Shown: one piece after another, positions 1-9,424 of the stretch
Layout of the letters: each line of letters opens with the position of its first letter
Numbering within the stretch: the stretch's first letter is position 1
Source: Acidobacteriota bacterium
GTDB lineage: Bacteria; Acidobacteriota; Terriglobia; UBA7540
NCBI GenBank assembly: GCA_021817045.1
Contig: JAKAWG010000013.1
Coordinates: forward strand, 1 to 64,000
DNA length: 64,000 bases
Reading direction: 5' to 3'
Notes under the pieces: model-generated
The model's database searches: none
The model's input: the letters and a program-made list of their open reading frames with translations, nothing else
Told to the model about the DNA's origin: nothing
Position numbers and translations under genes: made by a program

Positions 1-344
1 CGGGCACCATCTTGCTGGCCCGTGAAGTGCTGAATCCTCCGCAGGCGTCGCTCGGCTTGCTCGACATCACGATCGAGCGCAATGCCTACGGACGCCAAAT
101 CGACAGTGCGATACGCGAGGGTGAATGCCCGGAACTCTCGTCTGCTCCGCTTGAGATGGTCTTTATTCGCGCCCCGATCATCCGGCGAGTGGGTGAAGGT
201 GTGCGAGTGCTTGGCAAGGCAGAAGGTTTGCCGGTGTTGGTGGAGCAAGGGAACGTGCTTGCCGCAACCTTTCATCCTGAGTTGAGCCCGGACGAGACGA
301 TCCATCGGTATTTTCTGAGTAAATTGAATTCTTCGGTCGGATAA
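1..344 (+). CDS. pdxT: Pyridoxal 5'-phosphate synthase glutaminase subunit, 3' part
   Basis: This is the C-terminal part of PdxT, the class I glutaminase that frees ammonia from glutamine for the PdxS subunit in R5P-dependent vitamin B6 synthesis. The reading frame is open from the window edge (GTILLAREV..., just after where the nucleophile-elbow cysteine should lie). It holds the family signature LGLLDITIERNAYGRQ and ends with TFHPEL, which supplies the His and Glu of the catalytic triad. The nucleophile Cys and the true start lie outside the window. A pdxS gene would be expected immediately upstream, but cannot be seen. Confidence 0.93.
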   Translation, partial: GTILLAREVLNPPQASLGLLDITIERNAYGRQIDSAIREGECPELSSAPLEMVFIRAPIIRRVGEGVRVLGKAEGLPVLVEQGNVLAATFHPELSPDETIHRYFLSKLNSSVG

Positions 345-426
345 CGCCGGCTTTTTGCCACCCGGATCGCCTAGCTTCAAGATGCCCAGCCTTGCACCGG
401 CGGTGAGGGGCATGGAGGAAAACAAG

Positions 427-888
427 ATGCACACGTTGCCTAAGCCAGACCACCACGACGCCGAGATTCTGCTCCGCCTTTACGAATTGCGGCGGGAGGA
501 AAAATTGCGCGCTGCCCGTGACTGGTTTCTTCGCGAATTTCAGGCGGAAACGTTTGATGAGCTCATGAAGCGCTACCCGTACGGCACCCAGGAAAACGCA
601 TACTTTCGGATGGTTACAGGCTATTGGGAAATGGTTGCCTCCCTCCTGAATCATGGATTAATTCACGAAGAATTGCTCTTTGAAAATACGGGCGAACTGT
701 GGGCGGTGTGGGAAAAGATCAAGAAGTATGTCCCGGCCTCGCGCCAGGCGTTTAAGAACCCCAAGGCTTTGGAGAACCTTGAGCGGGCCGCCCAGAAATA
801 TGAGGAGTGGATGAACCATCGGGCGCCCGAGGCGCTAGCGGCCCGGCGCGAACTGACGAACGCTCACCTCGCGAAAAAAGAAAGGTGA
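427..888 (+). CDS. Conserved hypothetical protein, soluble, helical
   Basis: A 153-residue protein I cannot assign to a named family. The ATG at 427 is chosen because GGAGG lies at a good distance before it; the longer frame upstream has no such signal. The protein is highly charged (many Glu, Arg and Lys), mostly helix-forming, and has aromatic-rich patches (YWEMVASLLNHGL, WAVWEKIKKYV). There is no signal peptide or membrane segment. It lies 80 bases after pdxT on the same strand and may be cotranscribed. Codon use looks like its neighbours, so it is probably a real gene. Confidence 0.7.
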   Translation: MHTLPKPDHHDAEILLRLYELRREEKLRAARDWFLREFQAETFDELMKRYPYGTQENAYFRMVTGYWEMVASLLNHGLIHEELLFENTGELWAVWEKIKKYVPASRQAFKNPKALENLERAAQKYEEWMNHRAPEALAARRELTNAHLAKKER

Positions 889-894
889 TAAGCC

Positions 895-1005
895 ATGAAC
901 CGGAGGCAAGTGCTGATTCCCACGTTGCGCGAAGCGCTCGCGGTCAGCGCGGATTATCGTCATCCGGGTAGTAAACGCACGACCGTCGCGGGTATTCTTA
1001 ACTAA
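895..1005 (+). CDS. Possible small ORF, 36 residues
   Basis: A short frame starting at ATG 895, seven bases after the preceding stop and preceded by AAAGGTGA at normal ribosome-binding distance. It ends by overlapping the 3' end of proS on the other strand. The peptide has a basic, glycine-containing centre (HPGSKRTTVAG). No family is recognised. It could be the remnant of a longer gene or a chance frame; only the ribosome-binding site supports it. Confidence 0.3.
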   Translation: MNRRQVLIPTLREALAVSADYRHPGSKRTTVAGILN

Positions 1006-2441
1006 TAAGCCCGCGCAAAGATGCCCTGTTCGATTGCCGGCTGGCCGCAGTAAACACACTTTCCGGATCTGCGCTGCTGCTCTAACGGAATGCAGCGCAT
1101 CGTCGCTTTGGTCTCTTCCTTGATTTTTTCCTCACACGGAGCGGAACCACACCACCACGAGAGCGCAAAACCGGTTTGGACAGCCTTTTTGAATTCTTCG
1201 TAGTCAGAAGTCGTCACCGTATTCTTATTTCGAAAATCAAGCGCGCGGTCAAGGAGAGATTTCTGAATTTCTTCCAGGGCGTTCCGGACAGCCGTTTCAA
1301 GTCCCTGCTGAGGCGCGATGGATTTGCCTTCTCTTCCGGGACGGTCGCGACGCGCCAGCACGACGGAACCCTTGGCCGCGTCTCTGGGGCCTAGTTCAAG
1401 CCGCAGCGGCACGCCTCGCATCTCCCAATCATTGAACTTGAAGCCCGGACTTATCCCTTCACGACTGTCCATCTTCAGGCGAATGCCGGAATCGGCGAGC
1501 GTGCCCGAGAGCTTCTGCGCCAGCGGCAAAACGACGGCTTTCTCCTCATCATTCTTGAAGATCGGAACGACCACCACTTGGAATGGAGCCAGCCGGGGCG
1601 GCAGGACTAACCCCTGATCGTCTCCGTGGACCATAATGACCGCGCCGATAAACCGCGTCGAAAGCCCCCAAGAGGTTGTCCAGCAATACTGAAGCGCGCC
1701 GGTTTGATCGAGATAGCGAATTTCAAATGCCTTGGCGAAGTTCTGGCCCAGGTTGTGCGAAGTCCCCGCTTGCAACGCCTTACCGTCACCCATCATCGCC
1801 TCAATCGAATAGGTTTCGTCGGCGCCGGCAAATCGTTCCGCAGCGGACTTGCGGCCTGGAATGACGGGAATCGCCGCATCTCGGACCGCAAAATCCGTGT
1901 AGATGTCGAGCATCTGGCGTGTTTCCGCCTCAGCCTCGGCGAGCGTCGCGTGAGCTGTATGCCCTTCCTGCCAGAAGAACTCCAGCGTCCGCAGAAAAAG
2001 CTTGGTCCGCAACTCCCAACGGACCACGCTGTTCCATTGGTTGATCAGAAGCGGCAGGTCACGGTAAGACTGAATCCATTTGGCATAGGCGTGACCGATG
2101 ATGGTTTCTGAGGTCGGCCGAATGACGAGTGGCTCCTCCAGTTCTTCACCTCCACCGTGCGTGACGACGGCAAGCTCGGGAGAAAAACCGGCCACGTGCG
2201 ACTTCTCCTTCTCGATAAAACTGCGCGGAATGAGGAGCGGGAAGGCTGCATTCACATGGCCCGTGGCCTTGAAACGGCGGTCGAGAGCCTGCGTGATGTT
2301 CTCCCAGAGAGCCCAGCCATACGGCCGCACGATCATACATCCGCGCACCGGAGCATAATCGGCCAACTCAGCCCGGAGAACTATCTGGTTATACCACTCG
2401 GAGAAGTCCTCCGAGCGTGCTGGGAGTTTTAGCTCAGACAT
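1002..2441 (-). CDS. proS: Prolyl-tRNA synthetase, archaeal/eukaryote-like type
   Basis: Charges tRNA-Pro with proline in the cytoplasm. The 479-residue length and the C-terminal zinc-type domain (CGSAPC ... C ... CVYCG, ending in ARAY) mark the type-3 ProS found in archaea, eukaryotes and some bacteria, rather than the longer bacterial form with an editing insertion. Class II motifs are visible: PTSETI, the motif-2 region WNSVVRWELRTKLFLRT, and GLSTRFIGAVIMVHGDD. The open frame runs 95 codons further upstream, but ATG 2441 gives the family length and lies about 70 bases after a well-formed promoter, so the longer start is rejected. Confidence 0.95.
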   Translation of the reverse strand: MSELKLPARSEDFSEWYNQIVLRAELADYAPVRGCMIVRPYGWALWENITQALDRRFKATGHVNAAFPLLIPRSFIEKEKSHVAGFSPELAVVTHGGGEELEEPLVIRPTSETIIGHAYAKWIQSYRDLPLLINQWNSVVRWELRTKLFLRTLEFFWQEGHTAHATLAEAEAETRQMLDIYTDFAVRDAAIPVIPGRKSAAERFAGADETYSIEAMMGDGKALQAGTSHNLGQNFAKAFEIRYLDQTGALQYCWTTSWGLSTRFIGAVIMVHGDDQGLVLPPRLAPFQVVVVPIFKNDEEKAVVLPLAQKLSGTLADSGIRLKMDSREGISPGFKFNDWEMRGVPLRLELGPRDAAKGSVVLARRDRPGREGKSIAPQQGLETAVRNALEEIQKSLLDRALDFRNKNTVTTSDYEEFKKAVQTGFALSWWCGSAPCEEKIKEETKATMRCIPLEQQRRSGKCVYCGQPAIEQGIFARAY

Positions 2442-2518
2442 CGGTTTCTTCGCTCTTCTTGCGCCGGATTTTTGGGAAGGCGCGTTGGGATCGGAGATGG
2501 TGCAATCACCGATGAGCC

Positions 2519-2548
2519 AGATTAGAAGAACAGACCAGAAGAAGTCAA
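2519..2548 (-). promoter_or_regulatory. Sigma-70-like promoter of proS
   Basis: On the minus strand TTGACT and TAATCT are separated by 18 bases. Transcription would start near 2512, leaving a leader of about 70 bases before the proS ATG at 2441. This also argues against the longer proS frame, whose start would lie upstream of the promoter. Confidence 0.6.
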
Positions 2549-3429
2549 TTCGCGGGACGAAAGCGGTGGTGCCAAGCTGCGCGTGTAACAACTCGGAGGA
2601 TGCGGTTTCGCCAGACTTCATTGAAGCGGCTGAAGATGGCAAGCGCAGACCTGCGTCTTTTAAGGACCGCAGCCCGTGGGCTGTGCGACGAAAGCCCGGC
2701 GCTGCGCTCACTTCGGGCGGTTGCACGCAGGGCTCGCCCCAGCGCTCCCAATGGGATGGAGGTCAAGCTTGATTTCGGCTCATATTTCTCGTTACTGGCT
2801 ATTGGTTTATGTTGCTTGTTTTATATAACTTATATGTTTTACAGCTTCTTCCCTAGCCCTTATAAGTTTATTATTCTAAATAGCTTAATTCATTTCATGC
2901 CGAAAAGTTTGGGTTTGCTTTTGGGTTTGGTCGTCATAAGCAAATTCTAATGTTGTTTGTTTTCATCAACTTGGTGGGTTCAACGAGCAAAAACGGCGCC
3001 TTAACTTCGCTCAAAGTCCCTAGCCTAGGAATTATTTTCAGACTCCTAGGATTGAGCCTCGGCAGGACAGCTTGCAGCCCATGGCTTAACGAATTCGTTG
3101 CTGGGCAGGCAGGATTCGCAAGGAAAATGGCAGACCTCCAAGCCGGTAATTCTGCGAGGGGTCTAGTGACTTAATAGTACATACGTTGGCGGAGGCTGTC
3201 AAGCTCACGCCGCAGCTGCAATAGCCCGGGCCACTCACGAAACATGCTTATAAATTTAATCAGGACACGACTTGGTATGCAAGGAGAAGGAATTTACTGT
3301 TGCACGGAAGGAAAAAAGAGAGCCAAGGTCAGCCGGATTTAAGAAAAAATGGGTGAGTGAAGCCTAGGTCTTCAAGTCGAGTCAATCTGGAAGTGCGACG
3401 AGCGGCTAGCTGTGGCATAATTCCCGCCT
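2549..3429. other. Gene-free gap with an AT-rich core
   Basis: No convincing gene. From about 2765 to 2960 the sequence is strikingly AT-rich for this genome (for example TTTTATATAACTTATATG), then returns to mixed composition. Frames of 60-110 residues exist but resemble no protein family and lack ribosome-binding sites. The gap leads into the restriction-modification pair and probably marks the edge of acquired DNA. Confidence 0.5.
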
Positions 3430-4266
3430 GTGCCGCAACACCTCAAATCCCAGTATGTCGGCCTCAAGAGACTTGCCAGCCGTCACCTAGGAGACGACCG
3501 CGTAACGGATTCGATCTGCTTAATGGCTCTACATGCACGCGAGCTTTTAGACCGTAGCGAACACGTGCGGTTCAAATCAATGGTTCCCGGAAAACAGTAT
3601 TCCGGATTTAAGGCGAAAGAGGTATCGCGGCCTGTTAACAATGGGCTTTGGGTCGCAGAGGATCAGGAATTCTTCAAGTGCTTGGACCACCTCCGGCACG
3701 GATTCAATCGGGTGCATCCGGTGGAGGTTACCCGCGACGTGTATAGCATCGCGTATTCCATATTCGCCGCCAACGATATTTATTCGGTTGGCCGGAAAGC
3801 GTCCGCCACGTTCTTTGAGATTCTGATAGGCCACATCATTTCTCAGGTCATCGGAGCCAGGCCGCGAAAGCGCGTTAAAATACCAGAGTCGGGCAAATAC
3901 CTGCCAACAGATTTCGTCTTCGATCCTGACGAGGACAAGCGGAAGATTCATCTTCCCATCAAAACTTCGACACGTGAACGCGGCGTCCAGGCGTGGGTTC
4001 ATCAGTTGGTGCTCGACCGCATCTTTGGTGACGACGTGTATCTTGGGATATTTGTGGTGGGATCGGAAACAAAACGCGCTGTAAAAACGTGGAAAATCAC
4101 TGAGATTTGCGTTCCCCACCAGTTCAGGATGTTCCAGAGGCGGCTTGCGAGGCTGACGCGGATTTACTACCTTGACCCGCCCGACGTTTACTTAGGCTTG
4201 GCGAAGGAACTGCCGGTGCGGTTGTTTGGGAAGGCGGTTAGCGAACTGCCAGGGCTTTTGCTCTGA
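3430..4266 (+). CDS. Putative type II restriction endonuclease
   Basis: A 278-residue protein paired with a DNA methyltransferase. It probably cleaves unmethylated DNA at a specific site. Residues 159-191 look like a PD-(D/E)XK core: PTDF (Asp161), then a strand ending LPIK (Lys178), followed by a helix STRERGVQAW that carries Glu183. The usual acidic residue two before Lys is Pro176, so the metal-binding acid may have moved, perhaps to Glu183 or Glu130; this is inference. GTG 3430 is the first start after an upstream stop, with only a weak ribosome-binding site; ATG 3523 is another option. The last 79 bases overlap the methyltransferase on the opposite strand. Recognition site unknown. Confidence 0.6.
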   Translation: MPQHLKSQYVGLKRLASRHLGDDRVTDSICLMALHARELLDRSEHVRFKSMVPGKQYSGFKAKEVSRPVNNGLWVAEDQEFFKCLDHLRHGFNRVHPVEVTRDVYSIAYSIFAANDIYSVGRKASATFFEILIGHIISQVIGARPRKRVKIPESGKYLPTDFVFDPDEDKRKIHLPIKTSTRERGVQAWVHQLVLDRIFGDDVYLGIFVVGSETKRAVKTWKITEICVPHQFRMFQRRLARLTRIYYLDPPDVYLGLAKELPVRLFGKAVSELPGLLL

Positions 4267-4961
4267 CGCTTCTTCGCTGATTTTCGGAAAACGAGAAAGT
4301 AGGAGTGATTCTTGCGGGCGTGAATTTGGCGGATAACGCGGCTCATGCCGGGGCGATTATTCCGCAGGAGGACGAACAAGTCCTCGATCACAAATCCATC
4401 TTTGGTCAACTCGTTAATAATCTCCACGTGCGTTAGACGTTGCTGGTTTGCGCAGACCTCATCCCCGCATTTGAGGATGTAGACACCCTCGTTCTTAAGA
4501 ACGCGCTTCGCTTCTTTGGCTGCTTGGAAATAAAGGTCTAAAACCGCCTCGTGGTACTTCTTGCCCGATCCGTTTGCGGCGGCGTTATTGCGGTAGTAAG
4601 ACTCGTAGTTTTGGTGATTGTCATGGGCACTCCCGCCGGGTGTGTGCATGTATGGCGGATCGAACACAACGCAGTGTACGCTGGAATTCGGGTACGGCAG
4701 GTCGCGGGCATCTACGCCGTCCTTGATGTCGCTGGCAAAGAGCGAATACACATTTTGGGGAACGTGCTTCCAGAAAACACCTTTCCCGTAAGTTACGTCA
4801 GCCACCACGCTTCCCTCCGGCACGTAAAGCCAGAGAATACGGGGAAATAAATCCTCGTTGCCTCCCTGATGGCCGCTGAAAACGAGCTTATTGGTTGGGA
4901 CTCCCGCAGGAGACTTGCGAGGCTTTTTCCCATTTCGCTGTACCAGCTTCACGCCGCTCAT
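4188..4961 (-). CDS. DNA adenine/cytosine-N methyltransferase, RM partner
   Basis: A 257-residue amino-methyltransferase. Motif I (VADVTYGKG, residues 53-61) comes before the catalytic motif IV (DPPY, residues 101-104), and a variable region follows, so it uses the motif order in which SAM binding precedes catalysis. DPPY methyltransferases modify N6-adenine or N4-cytosine. ATG 4961 is preferred over an in-frame TTG nine bases upstream. It runs convergent to, and overlaps, the putative endonuclease, so it most likely protects the host from it. Sequence specificity cannot be read from the protein. Confidence 0.82.
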   Translation of the reverse strand: MSGVKLVQRNGKKPRKSPAGVPTNKLVFSGHQGGNEDLFPRILWLYVPEGSVVADVTYGKGVFWKHVPQNVYSLFASDIKDGVDARDLPYPNSSVHCVVFDPPYMHTPGGSAHDNHQNYESYYRNNAAANGSGKKYHEAVLDLYFQAAKEAKRVLKNEGVYILKCGDEVCANQQRLTHVEIINELTKDGFVIEDLFVLLRNNRPGMSRVIRQIHARKNHSYFLVFRKSAKKRQSKSPGSSLTAFPNNRTGSSFAKPK

Positions 4962-5115
4962 ACCGTCCAAGCGGAAGTCTAGTAGAACCAGTTGAAAATA
5001 ACAATATCATGTTTCAAGTGATTTTAGGACACTACGCAAATCTTCAGCCACTCGACAAAGAAGTTCCGGGATGCTACTCTGCAAGAAATGAGGGGTGCGC
5101 GTGAGGAGGCGCTCT

Positions 5116-5520
5116 ATGATCGCGAGTTCGCCTGCCAGGGCGCGTCGCGTACCTGCCCGCGCGCAATCGGGGCAAGGATATTTCGGGCTCTTTGTAACGC
5201 TCCTCGTGCTGGCGGCGGGAGGTTTTGTCGCGCTTCAAGCGGTTCCGGTCTACGTGCACAATTTCGAGCTGCAGGATTATGCGCACAGTCTCGCCGAGAA
5301 CGTCGCGGTGGACCGCGTTCCCCCCGCTTCCGTTCCGTCTGAGGTCGTCGCTCGGGCTCAGCAACTCAACTTGCCGGTGACCGCCGATGACGTGACGATG
5401 CCGGCCGGCGAAGCGGCAGTGAAAATTCGCATTCGGTACACAGTCCCGGTCGATTTGAAGTTTTACACCTGGTCTCTGCACTTCACGATTTCCGCCTCGG
5501 CCCCGCGGCTCGTTTACTGA
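5116..5520 (+). CDS. Single-pass membrane protein of unknown function
   Basis: A 134-residue protein with a basic N-terminus, one hydrophobic helix (about residues 24-44, FGLFVTLLVLAAGGFVAL) and an outward-facing domain of about 85 residues. The topology and size resemble DUF4845-type or pilin-like small membrane proteins, but I do not recognise a definite family. ATG 5116 is chosen for the ideal GAGGAGG six bases before it. It ends seven bases before the penicillin-binding protein gene, so the two are probably cotranscribed and a cell-envelope role is likely. Confidence 0.7.
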   Translation: MIASSPARARRVPARAQSGQGYFGLFVTLLVLAAGGFVALQAVPVYVHNFELQDYAHSLAENVAVDRVPPASVPSEVVARAQQLNLPVTADDVTMPAGEAAVKIRIRYTVPVDLKFYTWSLHFTISASAPRLVY

Positions 5521-5527
5521 TCGAATA

Positions 5528-8146
5528 GTGGCTTCACAGACTCACAACCGTAAGAAAGGTCTCCGCCCGCCGCGCCGAGCGACGGTGACAGCAGCGCTCC
5601 TTCGCATGGGACGAAACCATGCCAAGGGCCTGCTGGCTGTCGCGCTCGTGTTCCTGATCGCAACGAGTATTATCTTCGCGTATTACTACGTACAATTCTC
5701 CCGCATGATCGACGACCGGCTGAGCGGAAGAATTTTCCACACCGCTTCGCTCGTCCTCTCCGCACCCACTCCTCTCTTTCCAGGCGAACAGATCAATCCT
5801 TCCGCTATCGAAGATCGGCTTCGCAAGGCCTCGTATTATGAAGACGCAAAGGCGTCCCGTGTTGGCAGTTTTGCTTTCAGCGGAGACCGTCTTATCGTCC
5901 GGCCCGGACCCGACTCGTCTTTCACAACCGGACCTTACAGCGAAGGTCCTGCCGCTATCGCATTCCAAAACGGCAAGATTGCATCGATTACCGGATTGGA
6001 CAACGGACAGCCGCTCGATCATTACGAACTCGAACCCGAGATCATCACGACCCTTTTCGACCAGAGAAGGGCCAAGCGGCTGCTGATTACCTATCACGAG
6101 TGCCCGCATGTGCTCGTGGATGCGGTATTGGCTGCGGAAGATCGCCGCTTTTTCTCCCATCCCGGCGTGAATCTGTTCCGCATCTTTGAGGCGGCAATCG
6201 CGGACATTCGCGCCGACGCCCGCGTGCAAGGCGGCAGCACGATCACGATGCAGCTCGCCCGTAACTTCTTCCTTACGCCGCGGCGGACCTTCAAACGCAA
6301 GCTGAAAGAGATTTGCCTTGCGCTCCTCCTTGAGCGGCGCCTAAGCAAACAGGAAATCTTCACCTTATATGCCAACAAGGTTTACATGGGCCAGCGCGGG
6401 AGCTTCTCCATCTACGGCTTCGGCGAGGCTGCGAACGCCTATTTCAACAAGAACGTGAAAGACCTGACGTTGCCGGAAGCCGCGTTGCTGGCCGGAATGA
6501 TCCGCGGACCCAACATGTATTCCCCATACCGCGATGGAAAGCGGGCGCTAGAGCGCCGAAACTGGGTGCTCGGGATGATGTTGGAAAACGGTTTTATCAG
6601 GCGCGGCCAGGCGGTTAAGGCTATGGCCGCGCCCCTGGCTGTCGCGCCACGCAATGTAGGCGGTAGCGAGGCTCCGTATTTCGTGGACATGGTTCGCGAC
6701 CAGTTGCTCCGCCATTTTCCCGAACACGAGCTCATCACCCACAGCTACCGCGTCTATACGACGCTCGATCCCGCTTTGCAGGCTGCAGCTTCAGACGCCG
6801 TGCACGTAGGAATTAAGGAAGTCGATCAGCGGCTGAAAGGGAGGCGCGGTAAACCTGTCGGACCCGACGAGCCGCAGGCTGCACTCGTCGTCCTGGACCC
6901 GCATACCGGCGAGATTCGGGCAGTCGTGGGCGGGAGAAACTACTCAAAGAGCCAGCTCAACCACGCCCTCGCCTTGCGCCAACCCGGTTCTTCTTTCAAA
7001 CCCTTTGTTTACGCCACGGCTCTCAATTCCGCTATCGACGGTTCCCGGCCGCTCATCACCGCGTCTACGCTGCTTCCCGACCAGCCCGATACTACGTTTC
7101 AATTCGGCGATCAGACCTACATGCCGAAGGACTATAAAGAGGAGTATTTCGGAACGGTAACGGTCCGCGAAGCGCTGGCGCTTTCCCTGAACGTGGCCAC
7201 AGTCCACCTTGCGCAGGAAGTAGGATTCGACAAGATCCGAGACTTGGCAATTGCGGCGGGCATCAACAACGGCATTCAACCGACGCCGGCCATTGCTCTC
7301 GGCGCCTACGTGGTTACCCCGCTGCAAATGGCGGGCGGATATACCATCTTTGCCAATAGCGGCGTTTACGAAAAGCCGCGGTGCATCGTCGCCGTGAAGG
7401 ATCAGTCGGGGAAAACCCTATGGCAGAACGCGGCTGTTTCGCGCCCTGTTCTCGATCCGCGCATCGCTTATCTGGTGGTCAACCTGATGGAAAGCGTCAT
7501 CGCTCACGGCACAGGCGAAGGAGTCCGGGCGCGCGGCTTTATGGCGCCGGCGGCCGGAAAAACGGGCACGTTACACGATGGATGGTTCGACGGCTTCACT
7601 TCCAACCTGCTTGCGGTTGCCTGGGTCGGTTACGACAATAACCAGGATCTCGGCTTGGTAGGTGCCGATTCTGCGCTTCCCATCTGGACCGCGTTCATGA
7701 AGGCGGCAGAGCGCCTGCCCGCCTACCAGAACATGCAGTCCTTTCCTCAGCCAATGGGCGTGATTGCCGCTCCGATCGACAAACAGACGCTGGCACTCAC
7801 CGCGAACGACCCGCTATCGGCCGATGAAGACGTCTACATCGACGGGACGCAGCCGATTTCCGCCAGCCCCTCGTCCGGCTTGAGAAGCTTGATCAGCAAG
7901 ATCCTGCCATTTGGTAGAGCAAACCGCAGCGGAGAGCGCCCGGGCGGACGCCATAGGGCCGTCGCACCTCAAACCTACCAGGCAACGCAACCGCAGCCCG
8001 CTCTCTCCGAGCCGGCCGGCACAGCCCAGGGTGATTCTCCTGCGGCCTCGTCCCATCCCGCCAAGCCGCCGGAAAAGTCGCCGGGCATTCTCAAGAAGAT
8101 TTTCTCCATCTTCAAGCACCACAAATCAAACCAGCAGCACCAGTGA
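5528..8146 (+). CDS. Class A penicillin-binding protein (PBP1-type)
   Basis: A bifunctional peptidoglycan synthase of 872 residues, anchored in the inner membrane by a helix near residues 35-55. A small domain at about 85-160 resembles the UB2H region of PBP1b. The glycosyltransferase family 51 domain follows, with EDRRFF (catalytic Glu204), GGSTITMQLARN and a RKLKEI segment. The transpeptidase domain has SxxK (Ser488, GSSFKPF), SLN within ALSLNVATVHL, and KTGT (Lys678). The C-terminal 130 residues are Pro/Ala/Ser-rich and low complexity, ending in a basic tail. The start is GTG, seven bases after the previous gene. All catalytic motifs are intact. Confidence 0.93.
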   Translation: MASQTHNRKKGLRPPRRATVTAALLRMGRNHAKGLLAVALVFLIATSIIFAYYYVQFSRMIDDRLSGRIFHTASLVLSAPTPLFPGEQINPSAIEDRLRKASYYEDAKASRVGSFAFSGDRLIVRPGPDSSFTTGPYSEGPAAIAFQNGKIASITGLDNGQPLDHYELEPEIITTLFDQRRAKRLLITYHECPHVLVDAVLAAEDRRFFSHPGVNLFRIFEAAIADIRADARVQGGSTITMQLARNFFLTPRRTFKRKLKEICLALLLERRLSKQEIFTLYANKVYMGQRGSFSIYGFGEAANAYFNKNVKDLTLPEAALLAGMIRGPNMYSPYRDGKRALERRNWVLGMMLENGFIRRGQAVKAMAAPLAVAPRNVGGSEAPYFVDMVRDQLLRHFPEHELITHSYRVYTTLDPALQAAASDAVHVGIKEVDQRLKGRRGKPVGPDEPQAALVVLDPHTGEIRAVVGGRNYSKSQLNHALALRQPGSSFKPFVYATALNSAIDGSRPLITASTLLPDQPDTTFQFGDQTYMPKDYKEEYFGTVTVREALALSLNVATVHLAQEVGFDKIRDLAIAAGINNGIQPTPAIALGAYVVTPLQMAGGYTIFANSGVYEKPRCIVAVKDQSGKTLWQNAAVSRPVLDPRIAYLVVNLMESVIAHGTGEGVRARGFMAPAAGKTGTLHDGWFDGFTSNLLAVAWVGYDNNQDLGLVGADSALPIWTAFMKAAERLPAYQNMQSFPQPMGVIAAPIDKQTLALTANDPLSADEDVYIDGTQPISASPSSGLRSLISKILPFGRANRSGERPGGRHRAVAPQTYQATQPQPALSEPAGTAQGDSPAASSHPAKPPEKSPGILKKIFSIFKHHKSNQQHQ

Positions 8147-8296
8147 AGTTCGCAAGACGAGTAACACCTGCTGGTGCAGAGGCTGCGGGCAAGCCTATTT
8201 GGAGCCTGCAGAGAGAGCCGGTCCCCTTGAAGGTGCGACGGGCAAGCGAATCAAAACACCTGGTCGCCTCATCCAAATCAAGCATGGAGGAATACT

Positions 8297-9424
8297 ATGA
8301 GCATAAAAGACTACGTCACCATGGGAAGATCAGGGCTCCGCGTGAGTCCGCTTTGCCTCGGAACGATGACCTTCGGTAAAGAGTGGGGGTGGGGCGCGGA
8401 GGAAAGCGTCTCTCACGCCATTTTCGACCGTTATGTTGACGCGGGCGGTAATTTCATTGACACGGCCGACGCCTACACCAATGGGACGAGCGAACAGCTC
8501 GTCGGAAAATTTGTCGCGGAACGCAAACTGCGTGACCGCGCCGTGATCGCCACAAAGTTCACCTTCAACGGCGACCCGGGTAACCCGAATGCGGGCGGGA
8601 ACGGACGGAAAAACATTTATCGCGCCATCGAGGGCTCGCTTCGGCGTCTCAGAATAGACTACATTGACCTCTACTGGTTGCACGCATGGGACACCGTCAC
8701 TCCCGTGGAAGAGGTCATTGCCACGCTCAATGACCTTGTACGCGAAGGAAAGATCAGGCATTACGGCTTTTCCGACACGCCGGCGTGGTACGTAGCTCGA
8801 GCGCAGACGCTTGCGGAAAAGGAAGGCAAAGAGCGGCTGATCGCGCTTCAGCTTGAATACTCTCTCGTGGAACGAAACATCGAGCGCGAACACATTCCCG
8901 CCGCGCAGGAGCTCGGCATCGGAATCTGCCCGTGGAGCCCGCTTGCCGGCGGTTTTCTGACTGGCAAGTACAAGCGGGACGGAAACACAGGAAGGGGCGA
9001 AGGCCGGCTCGAAAGCATGAAGGGCACCCGGAATCCGGCCTTTCAGAAATTCTCGGAGCGCAACTGGCGCATTCTGGACACGCTTCTCGATGTTTCGGCG
9101 CAAATGAACAAGCCGCCCGCGCAGGTTGCTCTAAATTGGGCTGCAACCCGACCGGGAATCACTTCGACAATCATTGGCGCCACCAGCGTCAAGCAGCTTG
9201 ACGAGAACTTGGCCTCTGCCGAGTTCTCGATACCTCTCCATCTTCGGAAACGTTTAGACGACGCGAGCGCTCTTGAACCAGCTCATCCTTATGTATTCTT
9301 CGGTGGTGAGATCGGTACGATGATCTCAGGCGGAACTTCCGTCCAGGCCTGGATGCCGACCCAGATCACCGGCACACCCGCTCCCGCGCCCACGGCTGCA
9401 GCAAAAGCGCACGCTGGGGATTGA
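8297..9424 (+). CDS. Aldo/keto reductase
   Basis: A 375-residue NADPH-dependent oxidoreductase of the AKR superfamily. It starts with the typical MGRSGLRVSPLCLGTMTFG, and the catalytic tetrad is visible: Asp and Tyr in DTADAYTNG, Lys in ATKFTF, His in YWLHAWD. The cofactor-binding end (STIIGATSVKQLDENLAS) is also typical. A GGAGG precedes ATG 8297. The last 30 residues are a Pro/Ala tail without a recognised role. It stands alone between the cell-wall genes and purE. The substrate cannot be predicted. Confidence 0.92.
   Translation: MSIKDYVTMGRSGLRVSPLCLGTMTFGKEWGWGAEESVSHAIFDRYVDAGGNFIDTADAYTNGTSEQLVGKFVAERKLRDRAVIATKFTFNGDPGNPNAGGNGRKNIYRAIEGSLRRLRIDYIDLYWLHAWDTVTPVEEVIATLNDLVREGKIRHYGFSDTPAWYVARAQTLAEKEGKERLIALQLEYSLVERNIEREHIPAAQELGIGICPWSPLAGGFLTGKYKRDGNTGRGEGRLESMKGTRNPAFQKFSERNWRILDTLLDVSAQMNKPPAQVALNWAATRPGITSTIIGATSVKQLDENLASAEFSIPLHLRKRLDDASALEPAHPYVFFGGEIGTMISGGTSVQAWMPTQITGTPAPAPTAAAKAHAGD

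Noticed and set aside
2442-2726. 95-residue N-terminal extension of ProS
   Set aside because: A promoter lies inside it and ATG 2441 gives the normal family length.
2950-3174. A 74-residue plus-strand frame (MLFVFINLVGS...)
   Set aside because: No ribosome-binding site, no similarity to any family, and it lies at the edge of an AT-rich stretch where frames open by chance.
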